Shown one piece after another: positions 19,201 to 25,714 of a stretch of 64,000 nt of DNA. Location: assembly GCA_016845065.1 (NCBI GenBank), contig JAERTG010000023.1:62001-126000 (forward strand). Direction: 5' to 3'. This stretch comes from Fidelibacterota bacterium (lineage in GTDB: Bacteria > Fidelibacterota > UBA8477 > JABMPR01). The first letter of the stretch is position 1. Every line of letters starts with the position of its first letter. The position numbers and the translations under genes were made by a program. The notes beneath the pieces are model-generated. The model saw only the letters and a program-made list of their open reading frames with translations, did not search any database and was not told the DNA's origin.

Positions 19201-21469
19201 TGAAAGGACCATTTCCTGAGCTCGATGTTAAACTTTGGATCGTTGGCACTACCGTATCGATGGTAATCTCATTGGCACTGGCGGTTCCGACTGTGCTGGT
19301 ATTACCAGCCTTATCTGTGACAACAGCCACAACTTTTAATACTCCACCTTCTGTGTATCCAGGAAAAGTTTCTAATGTAGCTTCTGGTACAGCAAGCGTG
19401 TGATTTCCAGAGGAACTTATAGTTTGGGCGGTCCACAGATCTACGGCATCATTTACATTTCCAGACCAATATCCCTTCAATTGAATGGTTCCACCCCCAT
19501 TGATCAGGCTGGCGTCAGCTGGAATGGGTACAATTACATCCAGAAAGTCATTAGTGCTGTTCCAATAGTCCGTAACAACATTTTCAACACGGGCCACAAC
19601 CGTTCCGACATTAACGGCAGCAGGAATATTCCCATCAATTACCAGAGAACTATTATCACCCAGATTGTTCCCACCAGGTAAGTCTTCATCCAAATCATTT
19701 CCAGCCCCATCAGTTAAATTTCCACCTGTCACATTCACTTCCGAAACAGTTAGGTCTGAACTGGCATCCCCATCTGCAACGGTGTAGGTACCTGTGGCTG
19801 AGGTTCCACTAACACTTGTAATCTGCACGGTGGTCCCAACATCAAGCACCAGATCCAGAGAACCGGCACTTAAGGTGAGTGATTCATCAAAATTAATGGT
19901 TATTTCAACCTCAGCATCAATTGCCAGGTCACCGGTAGATGGTGAAGAAGTAATTGATGTAATCGTTGGATATACACCATCAATTTCGATTGCTTTATTA
20001 TCTTTTAAATTGGAATTCGTAGGCAAGCCATAGGTTGCATCATTTCCGGCTGCGTCACGTAATGTACCGCCTAGAGAGCTGAGACTTTTAACGGTTAAAT
20101 CATTGCTTACATTACCTTCAGCGACTGTATAATCTGCTGACGCTGATGAACTACTTGCGAAGGCTGAAACTACAAAAGTTTCATCTGTGCCACCCGTTTC
20201 CAGTTCAATTTGAAGATTGTCTCCCACCAGAGTCACTGATTCGGAAAACGTTAGATCCACATCTATTACATCTGCAATACCATAGGTGCCATTGGCCTTA
20301 TCCGAGGTTATGTTTGTAACGGTTGGAGCTGTCTGATCGATTGTGATTTCATTATCACTCTCCGTTCCCACAGAACTCGTATTTCCAGCCTTATCAGTAA
20401 CGAGAGTCACGACCTTTAACACACCCGATTCCGTGAAACCTCCAAACGCCTCCAAAGTTGCCTTTGGAATGGAAACGGTCATATCACCCGTCGCACCTAT
20501 AGTTTCGGGATCACCCAGGTTTTGTGCCGTATTTACATCTGCACCCCAATAACCTTTAATTTGCACTGAACCCTGAACCAGACTGGCATCACCTGGTATG
20601 GGGACGGTCACGCTTAAGGATGTGTTAGAACTATTCCAGAAATCAGTTGCAACAGGTGCCCCGACGGCAACTACGGTACCTACATTGACTGCTGCAGGAA
20701 TATTGCCATCCACGACGATGGCTTCATTATCATCCAGGTTTTGCCCTCCAGGGATGGATAGATCTGCATCGTTTCCTGCTGCGTCTCTCAACTCACCGGA
20801 AGATTTGGTTAAACTGTTCACACTCAAGTCGGAACTTTCATCACCCTCAACAACAGTATATGAAGTTGTTGCCGTAAGGCTGGATGAAAAACTGGATATG
20901 GTTACGGTCTGGTCAGGCGTACCTGTCTCCACAACAATTTGGATATTCCCCGTAGAACTCACTGTTTCTGAAAACGTTGTTATGATATCTACACTTTCGC
21001 CGATGGAATAATCGCCGGCTGCTGCATCTGAAGTAAGGCTAACTACACTGGGAGCTGTTTGGTCAACTACGATGGCTGTTGATGTACATGTGACAGTATC
21101 CACAGGTACATTTGAGCCGTTTCTAAATTCAACATAAATATGAAATGTCTCCGTATCAGACAGGGGATCTGTTGTCTCAATATCAGTTGCAGTAAGTGAA
21201 AAACTGAGCTGCTGACCCGTACTCGCCCCACCCTGGGCTGAGACCGACCCAAACTGAATGTAGCCAGCACCATCAACACTGATGTAAGTCTTAAAACTAA
21301 CAATGCCAACTTCCCAGGATTGCGCTTGAACCGTTGCTCCTGTATTTGAAGCATTCCAATATCCGGATACAACTGGATCACCAGCAACCGTAAAGGAATT
21401 CGTAGCAAAGGCCGATGAGATTGAAATCAGTGCGAGTATTAGTGTTACAAATGACCTATGGAATCGCAT
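10202..21469 (-). CDS. giant secreted repeat protein (3755 aa) with Ig-like modules and a T9SS-type C-terminal sorting module
   Basis: Start chosen at ATG 21469: it has a GGAG site and opens a classic signal peptide (MRFHRSFVTLIL...SSAFA). The longer frame to 21532 only overlaps the upstream stop. The body alternates two beta-rich module types. Type A, about 11 copies of ~120 residues, has 'PTIVSITS', 'FSEAV', 'YTV' and 'LRDAAGND'. Type B, about 13 copies, is marked by 'YWNSTN', 'VPIPADASL' and 'VTDKAGN'. From about residue 2930 come FN3-like, Ig/cadherin-like ('NTAPEFVDDS', near 3160) and BACON-like (near 3360) regions. The last ~95 residues begin 'LSQNYPNPFNPSTS' and form the FlgD-like/Por sorting domain that directs export and surface attachment in FCB bacteria. 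Probable adhesin or surface-layer fibre. Confidence 0.9.
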   Translation of the reverse strand: MRFHRSFVTLILALISISSAFATNSFTVAGDPVVSGYWNASNTGATVQAQSWEVGIVSFKTYISVDGAGYIQFGSVSAQGGASTGQQLSFSLTATDIETTDPLSDTETFHIYVEFRNGSNVPVDTVTCTSTAIVVDQTAPSVVSLTSDAAAGDYSIGESVDIITTFSETVSSTGNIQIVVETGTPDQTVTISSFSSSLTATTSYTVVEGDESSDLSVNSLTKSSGELRDAAGNDADLSIPGGQNLDDNEAIVVDGNIPAAVNVGTVVAVGAPVATDFWNSSNTSLSVTVPIPGDASLVQGSVQIKGYWGADVNTAQNLGDPETIGATGDMTVSIPKATLEAFGGFTESGVLKVVTLVTDKAGNTSSVGTESDNEITIDQTAPTVTNITSDKANGTYGIADVIDVDLTFSESVTLVGDNLQIELETGGTDETFVVSAFASSSSASADYTVAEGNVSNDLTVKSLSSLGGTLRDAAGNDATYGLPTNSNLKDNKAIEIDGVYPTITSITSSPSTGDLAIDAEVEITINFDESLTLSAGSLDLVLDVGTTVQITSVSGTSATGTYTVADGDASSDLTVSEVNVTGGNLTDGAGNDLDEDLPGGNNLGDNSSLVIDGNIPAAVNVGTVVARVENVVTDYWNSTNDFLDVIVPIPADASLINGGGTIQLKGYWSGNVNDAVDLWTAQTISSSGNHTLAVPEATLETFPGYTEGGVLKVVAVVTDKAGNTSTVGTASANEITIDTVVPTIQSLTSSSGNGPFKPADDIVVIATFSEAVKLIGDNLQLEVETGTPDETFIISAFDYSTTASGTYTVQEDNESSDLSVNSITLLGGSLRDAAGNDVDRTVPSDSNLDDNSNIVVDGIVPTIVSITSTTSAGDYAIDDVINVTVEFSEAVTLAGADLVVTLDAGGTANIGVFSSSTTATADYTVGSGDASSSLSANSPLTTGGTIVDAAGNAVNLVTIPININSDRTIVVDGNIPAAVNVGTVVARVENVLADYWNSTNEYLDVIVPIPADASLTGGGGTVQLKGYWSADVNDAADLWDAQSISSSGNMTLAVPQLTLEAFPGFAEDAVLKVVAVVTDKAGNTSAVGSASANEITVDTTVPTILSFTSDSGNGPFIPTDDINVIATFSEAVKLIGDNLQLELETGTTDETFIISAFDYNTTASGTYTVQTDNASDDLEVINVSLLGGSLRDAAGNDVDRTLPTNSNLDDNSNIVVDGIVPTIVSITSTTAAGDYAIDDVINVTVEFSEAVTLAGADLVVNLDGGGTANISAFSSSTTASADYTVGSGDASSALLAESPLTTTGTIQDAAGNSVNLVTIPTNINSDRTIVVDGNIPASVDVGTVVARVENVVTDYWNNTNEFLDVIVPIPADASLINGGGTIQLKGYWSADVNDAVNLWTAQSITSSGNHTLAVPEATLEAFPGYTEDAVLKIVAVVTDKAGNTSAVGSASANEITVDTEVPTILSFTSDSGNGPFIPTDDINVIATFSEAVKLIGDNLQLELETGTTDETFVISAFDYSTTASGTYTVQEDNSSDDLSVIGVTLLGGSLRDAAGNDLDRTIPTNSNLDDNSTIVVDGIIPTIVSITSGTDDATPVGKDGTVGLIVTFSEAVTLSGGETLVLDINSSTTDLNITSISNSLTATLDYTVLAGDESSDLSISGISLLGAGTLQDAAGNDVSNMATLAGMTNLADGYDFIIDGIDPLAFTMVSATTTTTSGNIVDNYWNEDNEGMSVIVNIPDDASLTDGDGGTLQIQGRVASNDLVNLGSASTIDARNTPKTILLDDTDIESMVGYGEDQTFSITALITDIAGNTTVATLPYIDFVVDEVDPTITEITSTTNDGSYSVGQDVNVTINLSEEVSLESGEMSVTLNTVAEEILTDNTITDEQVLPFTLSIVEGVTADPLTVISVTASAGQLVDDAGNEVDFSLPFGENLADNSSITIDGEFPTISSISAAIVTDTLGVDETVDVEIEFNEALTLSALGSLDVLFDTGQTVSITSISASSTAIATYTVAENEESADLTVQSITLSAGTLQDDAGNDLDTAIPSGQNLGDNNDILVDGIFPFEVATGNILTLGAPVVTGYWNILNTGVEVLLPYNGSDPSLDGGTAHLEARIDANDFSIIGDTEDVGTNPITLSLTRSHFQNELAGYEAGGTIQIRGVFTDYAGNETPGATSGVSLTIDQTAPTTPTTGLLNVIGGNVYTGYWNDTNTSLVVSIPLDDDATLIGGTIQLEADIDNANSFAIIGDDSTISAVDGNHDITLSAANITTYGAADDDELSFRAIVTDQAGNESTGTIGLNTVHVDYTYPTTVALGTVVATENSVVTGYFNSTNSGVDVTIPIELSDASLEGGQIQLRATVDAFTAENILAPHDIDALEDVTLSVERTVLEGLAFYGEDRVLTFDAIVTDVAGNSTTLNPSPTTLTVDEIVPTANAFTELIPQGDYSNEGYWNADNTALEITIPIDTGDPSLIDGNIKIAGNIVPGDGNFETYTPELDISSLVADQTFTLLKADLETVTGFTDGLTLEFRYIITDIAGNETVSATSATTLIIDQTLPTAPDISEFTIKGENVSPLRWNATSDSLLLTIPVNTIADPTLVDGFFQVEMSIGATFAENPYYAVLPDSFTIPTFDDTIRIAAADLEALADFDDSNLYTRILVQDRAGNETIGTTATDVIIIDTNGPAPFTCGPLISTGGVIRENAYNNTNTGISLEIPIADDESLEGGQAIIRVGMQNMLAVPPIPVIPEHVDTVAIVNRNTTLTMTLDHAFLSGLSGFGPNAGIVVSADLLDIAGNQVEGTESANELVVDFQGPELPVVSDTTTIGGNIVEGYWNSTNSGIDITVLTPVAADSSLFLGYIQVEGRIGNDAPGILVDSISIDSNNMTEIVASIDSVDLEALSISTEGQPIDLRITIVDGRGNDTTGAWLEDIMIMDQLPALPVFFLSNGTTSDEYINAEDTLEASWIPFTDAVSGVAYYDFSIGNTAGLDDFLNWDSLLTTSTDTLMSYTHGDTYFLNVRAMDVAGNISEILSTPAITADLILPVTTSDMEPYYFIDAWPGTLSGTFSDELSGMDNVELMLQRDSDSFYWDGTQWNGVDTTRFDLVLGAGTWEYDLAADSLGNREDYIITLLGYDVAGNHQWPFDDPLFTATLDTFQFVINTAPEFVDDSTYTDSSAEDSEYSRFFVVDDPDVGSISADTLTWSLSTNAPPGLAIDSLTGEITWLPVDSAVGDHSFTAYVQDYYDEMDSILISHRVLETNDAPEPVTLLLPADSTQLVPADGLSLSFTWTTAFDIEDNPVTYRINLEGTDYDTMLATGDTTITVDVSEMDFPSSTIEWFVRALDQADTSAIADTFHVTTSSAFASLDTDSIAVDIERLTNIDTSFTMSNLGLTDLRWSLLDTPEWISLPSETGTIEYDTSAVIAFNINPSAFTVGGYGGQFRILTNDPLQDTITVTVSMDIFDVPTPVIAFYKNRGYPSYYEMMIVDSLGMIDSLTVTHSGLDVELTTVDTFSYVAVVQVAEEGLNAFEVYASNWVGDTTITVNVTVSLIKQGSGWLARSPDAQFEIKGNSNSAAKSTRIAVLDSMLSANDNASYKVLTDGVVLAEPVLVSMPALENDQAIYLRDAAGEYNELASVSDGERVRAWTATMGAFKLGPRTIIVPDKSQLSQNYPNPFNPSTSIDFDIGFLDGLNQNIRFSVYNIRGQEVRNLMDTQIQPGSYSITWNGLNDQGQQVSSGIYFARMMTGKGYAKTVKMLVLR
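16738..19640 (-). repeat. 1080-bp tandem repeat inside the giant surface gene (2.7 copies)
   Basis: Matching segments recur at exactly 1080 bases: for example at 16983, 18063 and 19143, and again at 17401, 18481 and 19561. Units are about 19640-18561, 18560-17481 and 17480-16738 (partial). Each full unit encodes 360 residues, one type B and two type A modules. Much identity is kept at the DNA level, pointing to recent duplication or gene conversion, and the area is prone to recombination and misassembly. Confidence 0.9.
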
Positions 21470-21528
21470 AATTGCTCCAATTTTTCCAAATATATTTTGG
21501 GAATAGCTATTGTCAGTTTGGCTTAATT

Positions 21529-22275
21529 TCATAATTCAAACCCCATCGAAAGTCTTAATTCGGCCCACCAGGAGGAGCCAATTAATTCAATATCTGTTAT
21601 AAGGACACCGCGTGTCCCCACGCGTAAAAAAGTATTTTTTGTCGGGCGAAACCTGTATCCCAGTTCCAACATGCTCCCAATTTCAGAGTCCCAGAAACCA
21701 AAACCAAATGCTGCACTGGACTGATCACCGATTGCAGAGGCCTGGAGGATGTAAGCCAAACCAGCAAAGGTTCCACCCTGAGGATAGGTATTCTCAAAAC
21801 TAAATGTAGAAACTTCGAACAAAAAATAGAGTGGAATACTTTCCACATAAACCTCATACGGCAACTTAACTGCCATGCCCGCATCTATATACGAATACCA
21901 GGATTCAAGTTGACCGGATACGCTGTACGGTGAAGACATATTGAAGGAAAGGTAAGATCCGTTCAATCTGCTATTTTTAAAAATACCAGGTGCTGGGCCT
22001 CTCACTGCTTTACGTTTTCTACCCTGGTCTACTTCCTCTGGAATATCTTCTGGTACGACTTCTGCTTTTTCATCGCTACCATATAGTTCTTTTACAAGAG
22101 CTTCATAATCATAGTCCGTGTTTCCAGAACCATTTTGTCCATCACCGAAAACCAGAGATGTATCCTGTGTCCCCGCTTCATTCTGATCAGAATTATCCTG
22201 AGCCATGATTGGAGTTGATACTATTAGATAGAAACCAAGCGACAGCAGGGTCAACATGTTTAGCCGTTTCAGCAT
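21529..22275 (-). CDS. outer-membrane beta-barrel-like protein, paralogue of the upstream gene
   Basis: About 248 residues from the ATG at 22275 (the frame opens at a TTG two codons earlier). Signal peptide ending 'TPIMA-Q', then an acidic linker of ~75 residues with 'DYDYEALV', a basic patch 'QGRKRKAVRG', and a C-terminal region of alternating amphipathic beta strands. It ends 'IELIGSSWWAELRLSMGFEL', terminating as barrel proteins do in a hydrophobic strand. The product of the gene before it shares the acidic segment ('DxDYExL') and the 'IGSSWW' ending. Its stop overlaps the longest possible frame of the giant gene. Likely an outer-membrane partner or anchor of the giant protein (inferred). 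Confidence 0.75.
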   Translation of the reverse strand: MLKRLNMLTLLSLGFYLIVSTPIMAQDNSDQNEAGTQDTSLVFGDGQNGSGNTDYDYEALVKELYGSDEKAEVVPEDIPEEVDQGRKRKAVRGPAPGIFKNSRLNGSYLSFNMSSPYSVSGQLESWYSYIDAGMAVKLPYEVYVESIPLYFLFEVSTFSFENTYPQGGTFAGLAYILQASAIGDQSSAAFGFGFWDSEIGSMLELGYRFRPTKNTFLRVGTRGVLITDIELIGSSWWAELRLSMGFEL

Positions 22276-22305
22276 GGTCAAATATTCTCGCTCAATCCTA
22301 CTTGA

Positions 22306-23175
22306 TTACCAGAACTTTATACCAGCGGTAAACCTGGGTTCCAACCACCAGCTAGATCCAATTGGTTCAATGTTATAGGCCCAGTTCCAGCGATAGCCTG
22401 CTGAGAAAAATAGAGAATGATATTGATATGAGTACCCAAGCCCAGCCATCGCTCCAAAGGTGGGAGTGAACATACCGAGACCCAACTCGAGTTCAGCCCC
22501 GTATATTTCAGCTCTGGCCAAGGGCATAACTGAAAACCCCTTAAATTCGCCACCTACTGGAAACGAATTGACAAAATTGAAGCTGGAGATATCCACAGAG
22601 AAGGAAAGTTCAACTGGCTCAAAAGTGAAATGCCATGGAAGTTCTGTTGTCAAAGAAACATCCATATAAGAGAACCAGGTATTTAATTCCTCTGGCACCA
22701 CCTGTGGCGAATAGAATGATAGCGTGAAGCCTGTGTCCTCAAGAATAGTACCCTTGACATATTTACCCAATTCCAGGGGGTGGTCTGTAACATCTTCCAG
22801 AATATCCCCCTCAGCTGTTCGGGTGATCAAGCTCTCATAATCATCATCTGAATCAATACCCCACTCATCCACTTCAGTTGTGTCGACCTCAGCTTCTTCT
22901 TCCGTATCCTCTTCTTCCCCAAAGTCTCCAAAAAAATCATCTTCACTGGATACATCAGTTTCCGAATCTGCTTCATCATCAGTCTCAAAAGAGAAGTCGT
23001 CGCCTCCAAGATCAAATTCATCCCCAAACAGGAGGCTATCACCTTCAGAGTCACCAAACAAATCTTCTTCCTGTCCATAGAGATTCGGCGAAAAAAGCGT
23101 AAGTATCAATAGTCCTAAAACAACTACCGAAAACTTCGAAACCTGATGTGTAAATTTGCTGAAATACAAAAGCAT
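22306..23175 (-). CDS. outer-membrane beta-barrel-like protein with long acidic N-terminal region
   Basis: 289 residues, first gene of the surface operon. A signal peptide (hydrophobic 16-34, ending near 'NLYGQ') is followed by about 85 residues dominated by Asp and Glu ('FGDSEGDSLLFGDEFDLGG', then EED-rich runs), then 'DDDYESLI' and a C-terminal beta-strand region ending 'IEPIGSSWWLEPRFTAGIKFW'. It is paralogous to the next gene 24 bases downstream. The acidic stretch may bind Ca2+ or a basic partner; I see no EF-hand loop. No named family recognised. Confidence 0.75.
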   Translation of the reverse strand: MLLYFSKFTHQVSKFSVVVLGLLILTLFSPNLYGQEEDLFGDSEGDSLLFGDEFDLGGDDFSFETDDEADSETDVSSEDDFFGDFGEEEDTEEEAEVDTTEVDEWGIDSDDDYESLITRTAEGDILEDVTDHPLELGKYVKGTILEDTGFTLSFYSPQVVPEELNTWFSYMDVSLTTELPWHFTFEPVELSFSVDISSFNFVNSFPVGGEFKGFSVMPLARAEIYGAELELGLGMFTPTFGAMAGLGYSYQYHSLFFSAGYRWNWAYNIEPIGSSWWLEPRFTAGIKFW

Positions 23176-23195
23176 AATACTCTGTACCCTTATAT

Positions 23196-23209
23196 TGGTC
23201 TTTAGACCA
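23196..23209. promoter_or_regulatory. 14-bp perfect palindrome upstream of the surface operon
   Basis: TGGTCTTTAGACCA, two 6-base arms with a 2-base centre, about 20 bases upstream of the first gene and next to a TATAAG sequence. Size and place fit an operator; the regulator is unknown. With a two-base loop it is a poor terminator, although a T-run follows on the plus strand. Confidence 0.35.
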
Positions 23210-23448
23210 TTTTTTATTAATCGTGAAATTTATGATAACTCAAGTTTGAAACAAGTCTTTACGTGGAAGTGTGATCTAGGAAACACCTTGTCTATCAAGC
23301 GCTAATCTTGGGTTGCTTCAAGGAGAATCTTGATACCGAAGCATACATTTATTTCGTAATCATTTTGTGGACTTGACAATTAGCTTTTGTGAATGGAAAG
23401 TACGGAAATATATTGCCTGCCGCTTGAGATATCAGGCAGTTGAAATAT

Positions 23449-23533
23449 GGAGAGGTGGCCGAGTGGCTTAAGGCGCACGCTTGGAAAGCGTGTGTACGGC
23501 AACGTACCGTGAGTTCGAATCTCACTCTCTCCG
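23449..23533 (+). tRNA. tRNA-Ser (anticodon GGA)
   Basis: Complete 85-nt class II tRNA: acceptor GGAGAGG/TCTCTCC, D arm, anticodon stem CACGC/GCGTG with loop TTGGAAA (anticodon GGA at 23483-23485, reads UCC/UCU), a variable arm, and T arm GTGAG-TTCGAAT-CTCAC. The CCA end is not encoded directly after the discriminator G. Confidence 0.96.
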
Positions 23534-23588
23534 CACCATCTGTACAGGATCTTATATTCGAACTATCATGGAATGGTAGCTTTACTTG

Positions 23589-23657
23589 GTGAGTTCGAAA
23601 CGAAACGAAGTGTAGTAAGACGAGGGCATCGCCCGCAGTCAATCTCACTCTCTCCGC
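23589..23657 (+). pseudogene. duplicated 3' fragment of tRNA-Ser, interrupted by an insert
   Basis: GTGAGTTCGAA (23589-23599) and AATCTCACTCTCTCCGC (23641-23657) together rebuild the T arm and 3' acceptor strand of the tRNA-Ser ending 55 bases upstream. A duplicated tRNA 3' end is the usual scar of an integration site (att), but no integrase or cargo remains in the ~110 bases between. Confidence 0.7.
23600..23640 (+). mobile_element. ~41-nt palindromic insert in the T loop of the tRNA fragment
   Basis: The insert splits the T loop between TTCGAA and TCTC, with the two bases AA present on both sides as in a target duplication. It contains the hairpin GGGC-ATC-GCCC. It encodes nothing and resembles a REP/MITE-like mini-element. 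No second copy was found in this window. Confidence 0.45.
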
Positions 23658-23660
23658 TTA

Positions 23661-23700
23661 AAACAAGAAAGACCCCGTAAAAACGGGGTCTTTCTTGTTT
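23661..23700. terminator. strong bidirectional terminator
   Basis: An 18-base perfect stem (AAACAAGAAAGACCCCGT and its complement) with an AAAA loop. The A/T-rich outer stem gives a T-run in both directions, ending tRNA-Ser transcription from the left and the ald-deacetylase operon from the right. Confidence 0.9.
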
Positions 23701-23740
23701 GCATGTCTCTAACACCCGACTTAAGTCTGGTGTTAGTAAA

Positions 23741-24511
23741 CTACTGAGGCTTTAGCCAACTCTCCAAAATTTTTCCATCCCCTGCAATATTTATTAACTG
23801 CTGTTGAAGGATCTCCAAGGGTGCCAAAGGATTAGCAAATATTTTTCCCAGGAAAAGGGGTTTGCTATCATGCAAGTATACCCCAAGACGAGGAATAAAA
23901 CTGCCTCCCCATTTTGGTAATCCAGTTAGTGGGTAAGAAATCGCAACCTTTTCGTATCCAGCATCTTCAATCTGGATCAATAGATCTGAATTCCAGGCAT
24001 TAAACGGTGGACAAAAGGTACTCACTTCACTGCCAATCTGGTCCTCAATGTGTTTCTTTGAACTCACCAGTTCATCCTGAATTTTCTTGTGATCCATAGA
24101 AATGAGACGTCGGTGGGTTTTCCCATGGGACCCAATCTCCCACCCTTTCTCATGAAGACCGCGGAGTTCAGACCAATTCATATGGCTGATTTGTTTGCTT
24201 TCAGGGAAATAATCCCAGCTATTTTTTTTCCCTACATAGTCAGTAATGGCGAAAACGGTTGCCACGCCACCCACTTCATCCAAAACGGGAGCGGCAAATT
24301 CATTAACACATGAGTATCCATCGTCAAATGTGACCAAAATCTGGTTTAATTTTGGATCAAAATCATTGATCCGGGAAAATGAAAAACCCAGACGCCGGAG
24401 TTCCAGCATCTGGGTTCTGAATTGATGCGGTGTTGTTGTCGTTACTCCCCACTCAAATTTTTCAGAGACCTTGTGATAGACGAGGCCCCTGTTATAAACA
24501 GGGAATGACAA
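23741..24511 (-). CDS. polysaccharide deacetylase (NodB-type, CE4)
   Basis: 256 residues. NodB-homology motifs are visible: 'TFDDG' at 61-65 (catalytic base and metal Asp) and 'SHGKTH' at 128-133 (metal His pair). These enzymes remove N- or O-acetyl groups from peptidoglycan, chitin-like or capsular sugars using a divalent metal. No signal peptide is apparent, so a cytoplasmic or periplasm-independent role is possible. Start is a TTG three bases after the alanine dehydrogenase stop, so it is the second gene of a two-gene operon. The real substrate cannot be told from sequence. Confidence 0.85.
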   Translation of the reverse strand: MSFPVYNRGLVYHKVSEKFEWGVTTTTPHQFRTQMLELRRLGFSFSRINDFDPKLNQILVTFDDGYSCVNEFAAPVLDEVGGVATVFAITDYVGKKNSWDYFPESKQISHMNWSELRGLHEKGWEIGSHGKTHRRLISMDHKKIQDELVSSKKHIEDQIGSEVSTFCPPFNAWNSDLLIQIEDAGYEKVAISYPLTGLPKWGGSFIPRLGVYLHDSKPLFLGKIFANPLAPLEILQQQLINIAGDGKILESWLKPQ

Positions 24512-24514
24512 AAT

Positions 24515-25630
24515 TTAACTCAAAACCTGGTCTAAGGGCGTGTACTCCAGTCCAAAGGCTTCCGCGACTGCTTCGCATGTTACTTTACCATCGACCATGT
24601 TCAAACCAAGAGCAAAGCCATCATCTGACTTGAGAGCTGTTTCAACACCATTGTTGGCAAGTTTGATCACGTATGGCAGGGTGGCATTTGTCAAAGCAAT
24701 GGTCGAAGTATATGGCACAGCACCGGGCATATTTGCCACACAGTAGTGCACCACACCGTCAACCACGAAGGTTGGATCTTCATGTGTAGTTGGTTTACAA
24801 GTCTCAACACAACCACCCTGATCAACGGCGACATCAACAATTACTGAGCCTTTTTTCATCAGACTGAGCATATCGCGAGTGATGAGTCGGGGAGCCTTTG
24901 CCCCTGGCAGAAGTACTGCACCAACTACGAGATCAACTTCAGGCAATAGCTCACGAATGTTAGCAGGAGATGAATAAATTGTGGTGACATTTTTTGGCAT
25001 AAAATCATCCAGGTCACGAAGACGATCCAGATCAATATCCATGATATAAACCTGAGCGCCCATTCCAGCAGCAATCTTTGTGGCATGGGTTCCAACAATA
25101 CCACCACCCAAAACCATGACAGTTCCAGGTTTCACTCCAGGAACACCGCCTAAGAGCACACCGCGTCCTCCGCTCTTGTGCTCTAGAAAACGTGCGCCTT
25201 CCTGAGTTGCCATGCGACCTGCAACTTCACTCATAGGTTCCAATAACGGTAAATTTCCCGCCCTATTTTCTACGGTTTCATAAGCAACTGCCCAGGCGTT
25301 GGTTTCGAGGAAACCCTTTGTGAGCGCTTCATCAGCAGCAAAATGAAAATAGGTGAAAACGATTTGTCCAGGTCTTGTCCGGGCGATTTCTACAGCCTGA
25401 GGTTCTTTAACTTTTACAATCATCTCAGCATTAGCCCAGATTTTGTCAACATCAGGTTCTATCGTAGCACCAGCATTAACATACATCTCATTTGAAAAGC
25501 CACTGTTGATACCACCGTTGTCCTCTACGATGACTTTGTGACCGTTGGCAACCAACGATTCAACGCCACCTGGAGTCATTGCAATACGATTTTCATTCGT
25601 TTTTATTTCTTTGGGTACTCCGACGATCAT
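24515..25630 (-). CDS. ald: alanine dehydrogenase
   Basis: 371 residues, normal length. NAD-dependent oxidative deamination of L-alanine to pyruvate and ammonia, or the reverse. Substrate and catalytic residues of the Bacillus/Mycobacterium enzymes are at the expected places: Arg15, Lys75 ('KVKEPQ'), His96 ('TYFHFAAD') and an Asp in 'VDVAVDQGG'. The Rossmann motif 'VLGGGIVGTHA' lies around 173-183. Perfect ribosome-binding site (AGGAGG). The pairing with a deacetylase is not obviously metabolic; with tyrosine phenol-lyase elsewhere in the window it suggests an amino-acid-using lifestyle. Confidence 0.97.
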   Translation of the reverse strand: MIVGVPKEIKTNENRIAMTPGGVESLVANGHKVIVEDNGGINSGFSNEMYVNAGATIEPDVDKIWANAEMIVKVKEPQAVEIARTRPGQIVFTYFHFAADEALTKGFLETNAWAVAYETVENRAGNLPLLEPMSEVAGRMATQEGARFLEHKSGGRGVLLGGVPGVKPGTVMVLGGGIVGTHATKIAAGMGAQVYIMDIDLDRLRDLDDFMPKNVTTIYSSPANIRELLPEVDLVVGAVLLPGAKAPRLITRDMLSLMKKGSVIVDVAVDQGGCVETCKPTTHEDPTFVVDGVVHYCVANMPGAVPYTSTIALTNATLPYVIKLANNGVETALKSDDGFALGLNMVDGKVTCEAVAEAFGLEYTPLDQVLS

Positions 25631-25714
25631 ATTCGCCTCCTATGATAATACTTGGACGGTTGTGCATGTCCACGTTCGAAAACCTCGAACTCGAACTCCC
25701 CTCGGGACGGTCCT

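Noticed and set aside
16738-19640. CRISPR-like or transposon interpretation of the periodic region
   Set aside because: The 1080-bp units are in-frame protein modules, not short repeats with spacers, and carry no transposase.
16542-20552. Many long plus-strand frames opposite the giant gene
   Set aside because: They repeat with the 1080-bp period as complements of the coding repeats and lack start signals.
21470-21532. N-terminal extension of the giant protein to 21532
   Set aside because: It overlaps the upstream stop and would put 21 polar residues before a clear signal peptide; the ATG at 21469 has its own SD.
23349-23648. 99-codon minus-strand frame over tRNA-Ser
   Set aside because: It is the complement of the tRNA and its duplicated fragment, a familiar false ORF.
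25640-25700. Repeated TTCGA/CGAAC words and GGAC-N-GTCC before alanine dehydrogenase
   Set aside because: Arms are too short and imperfect to call a terminator or REP element.
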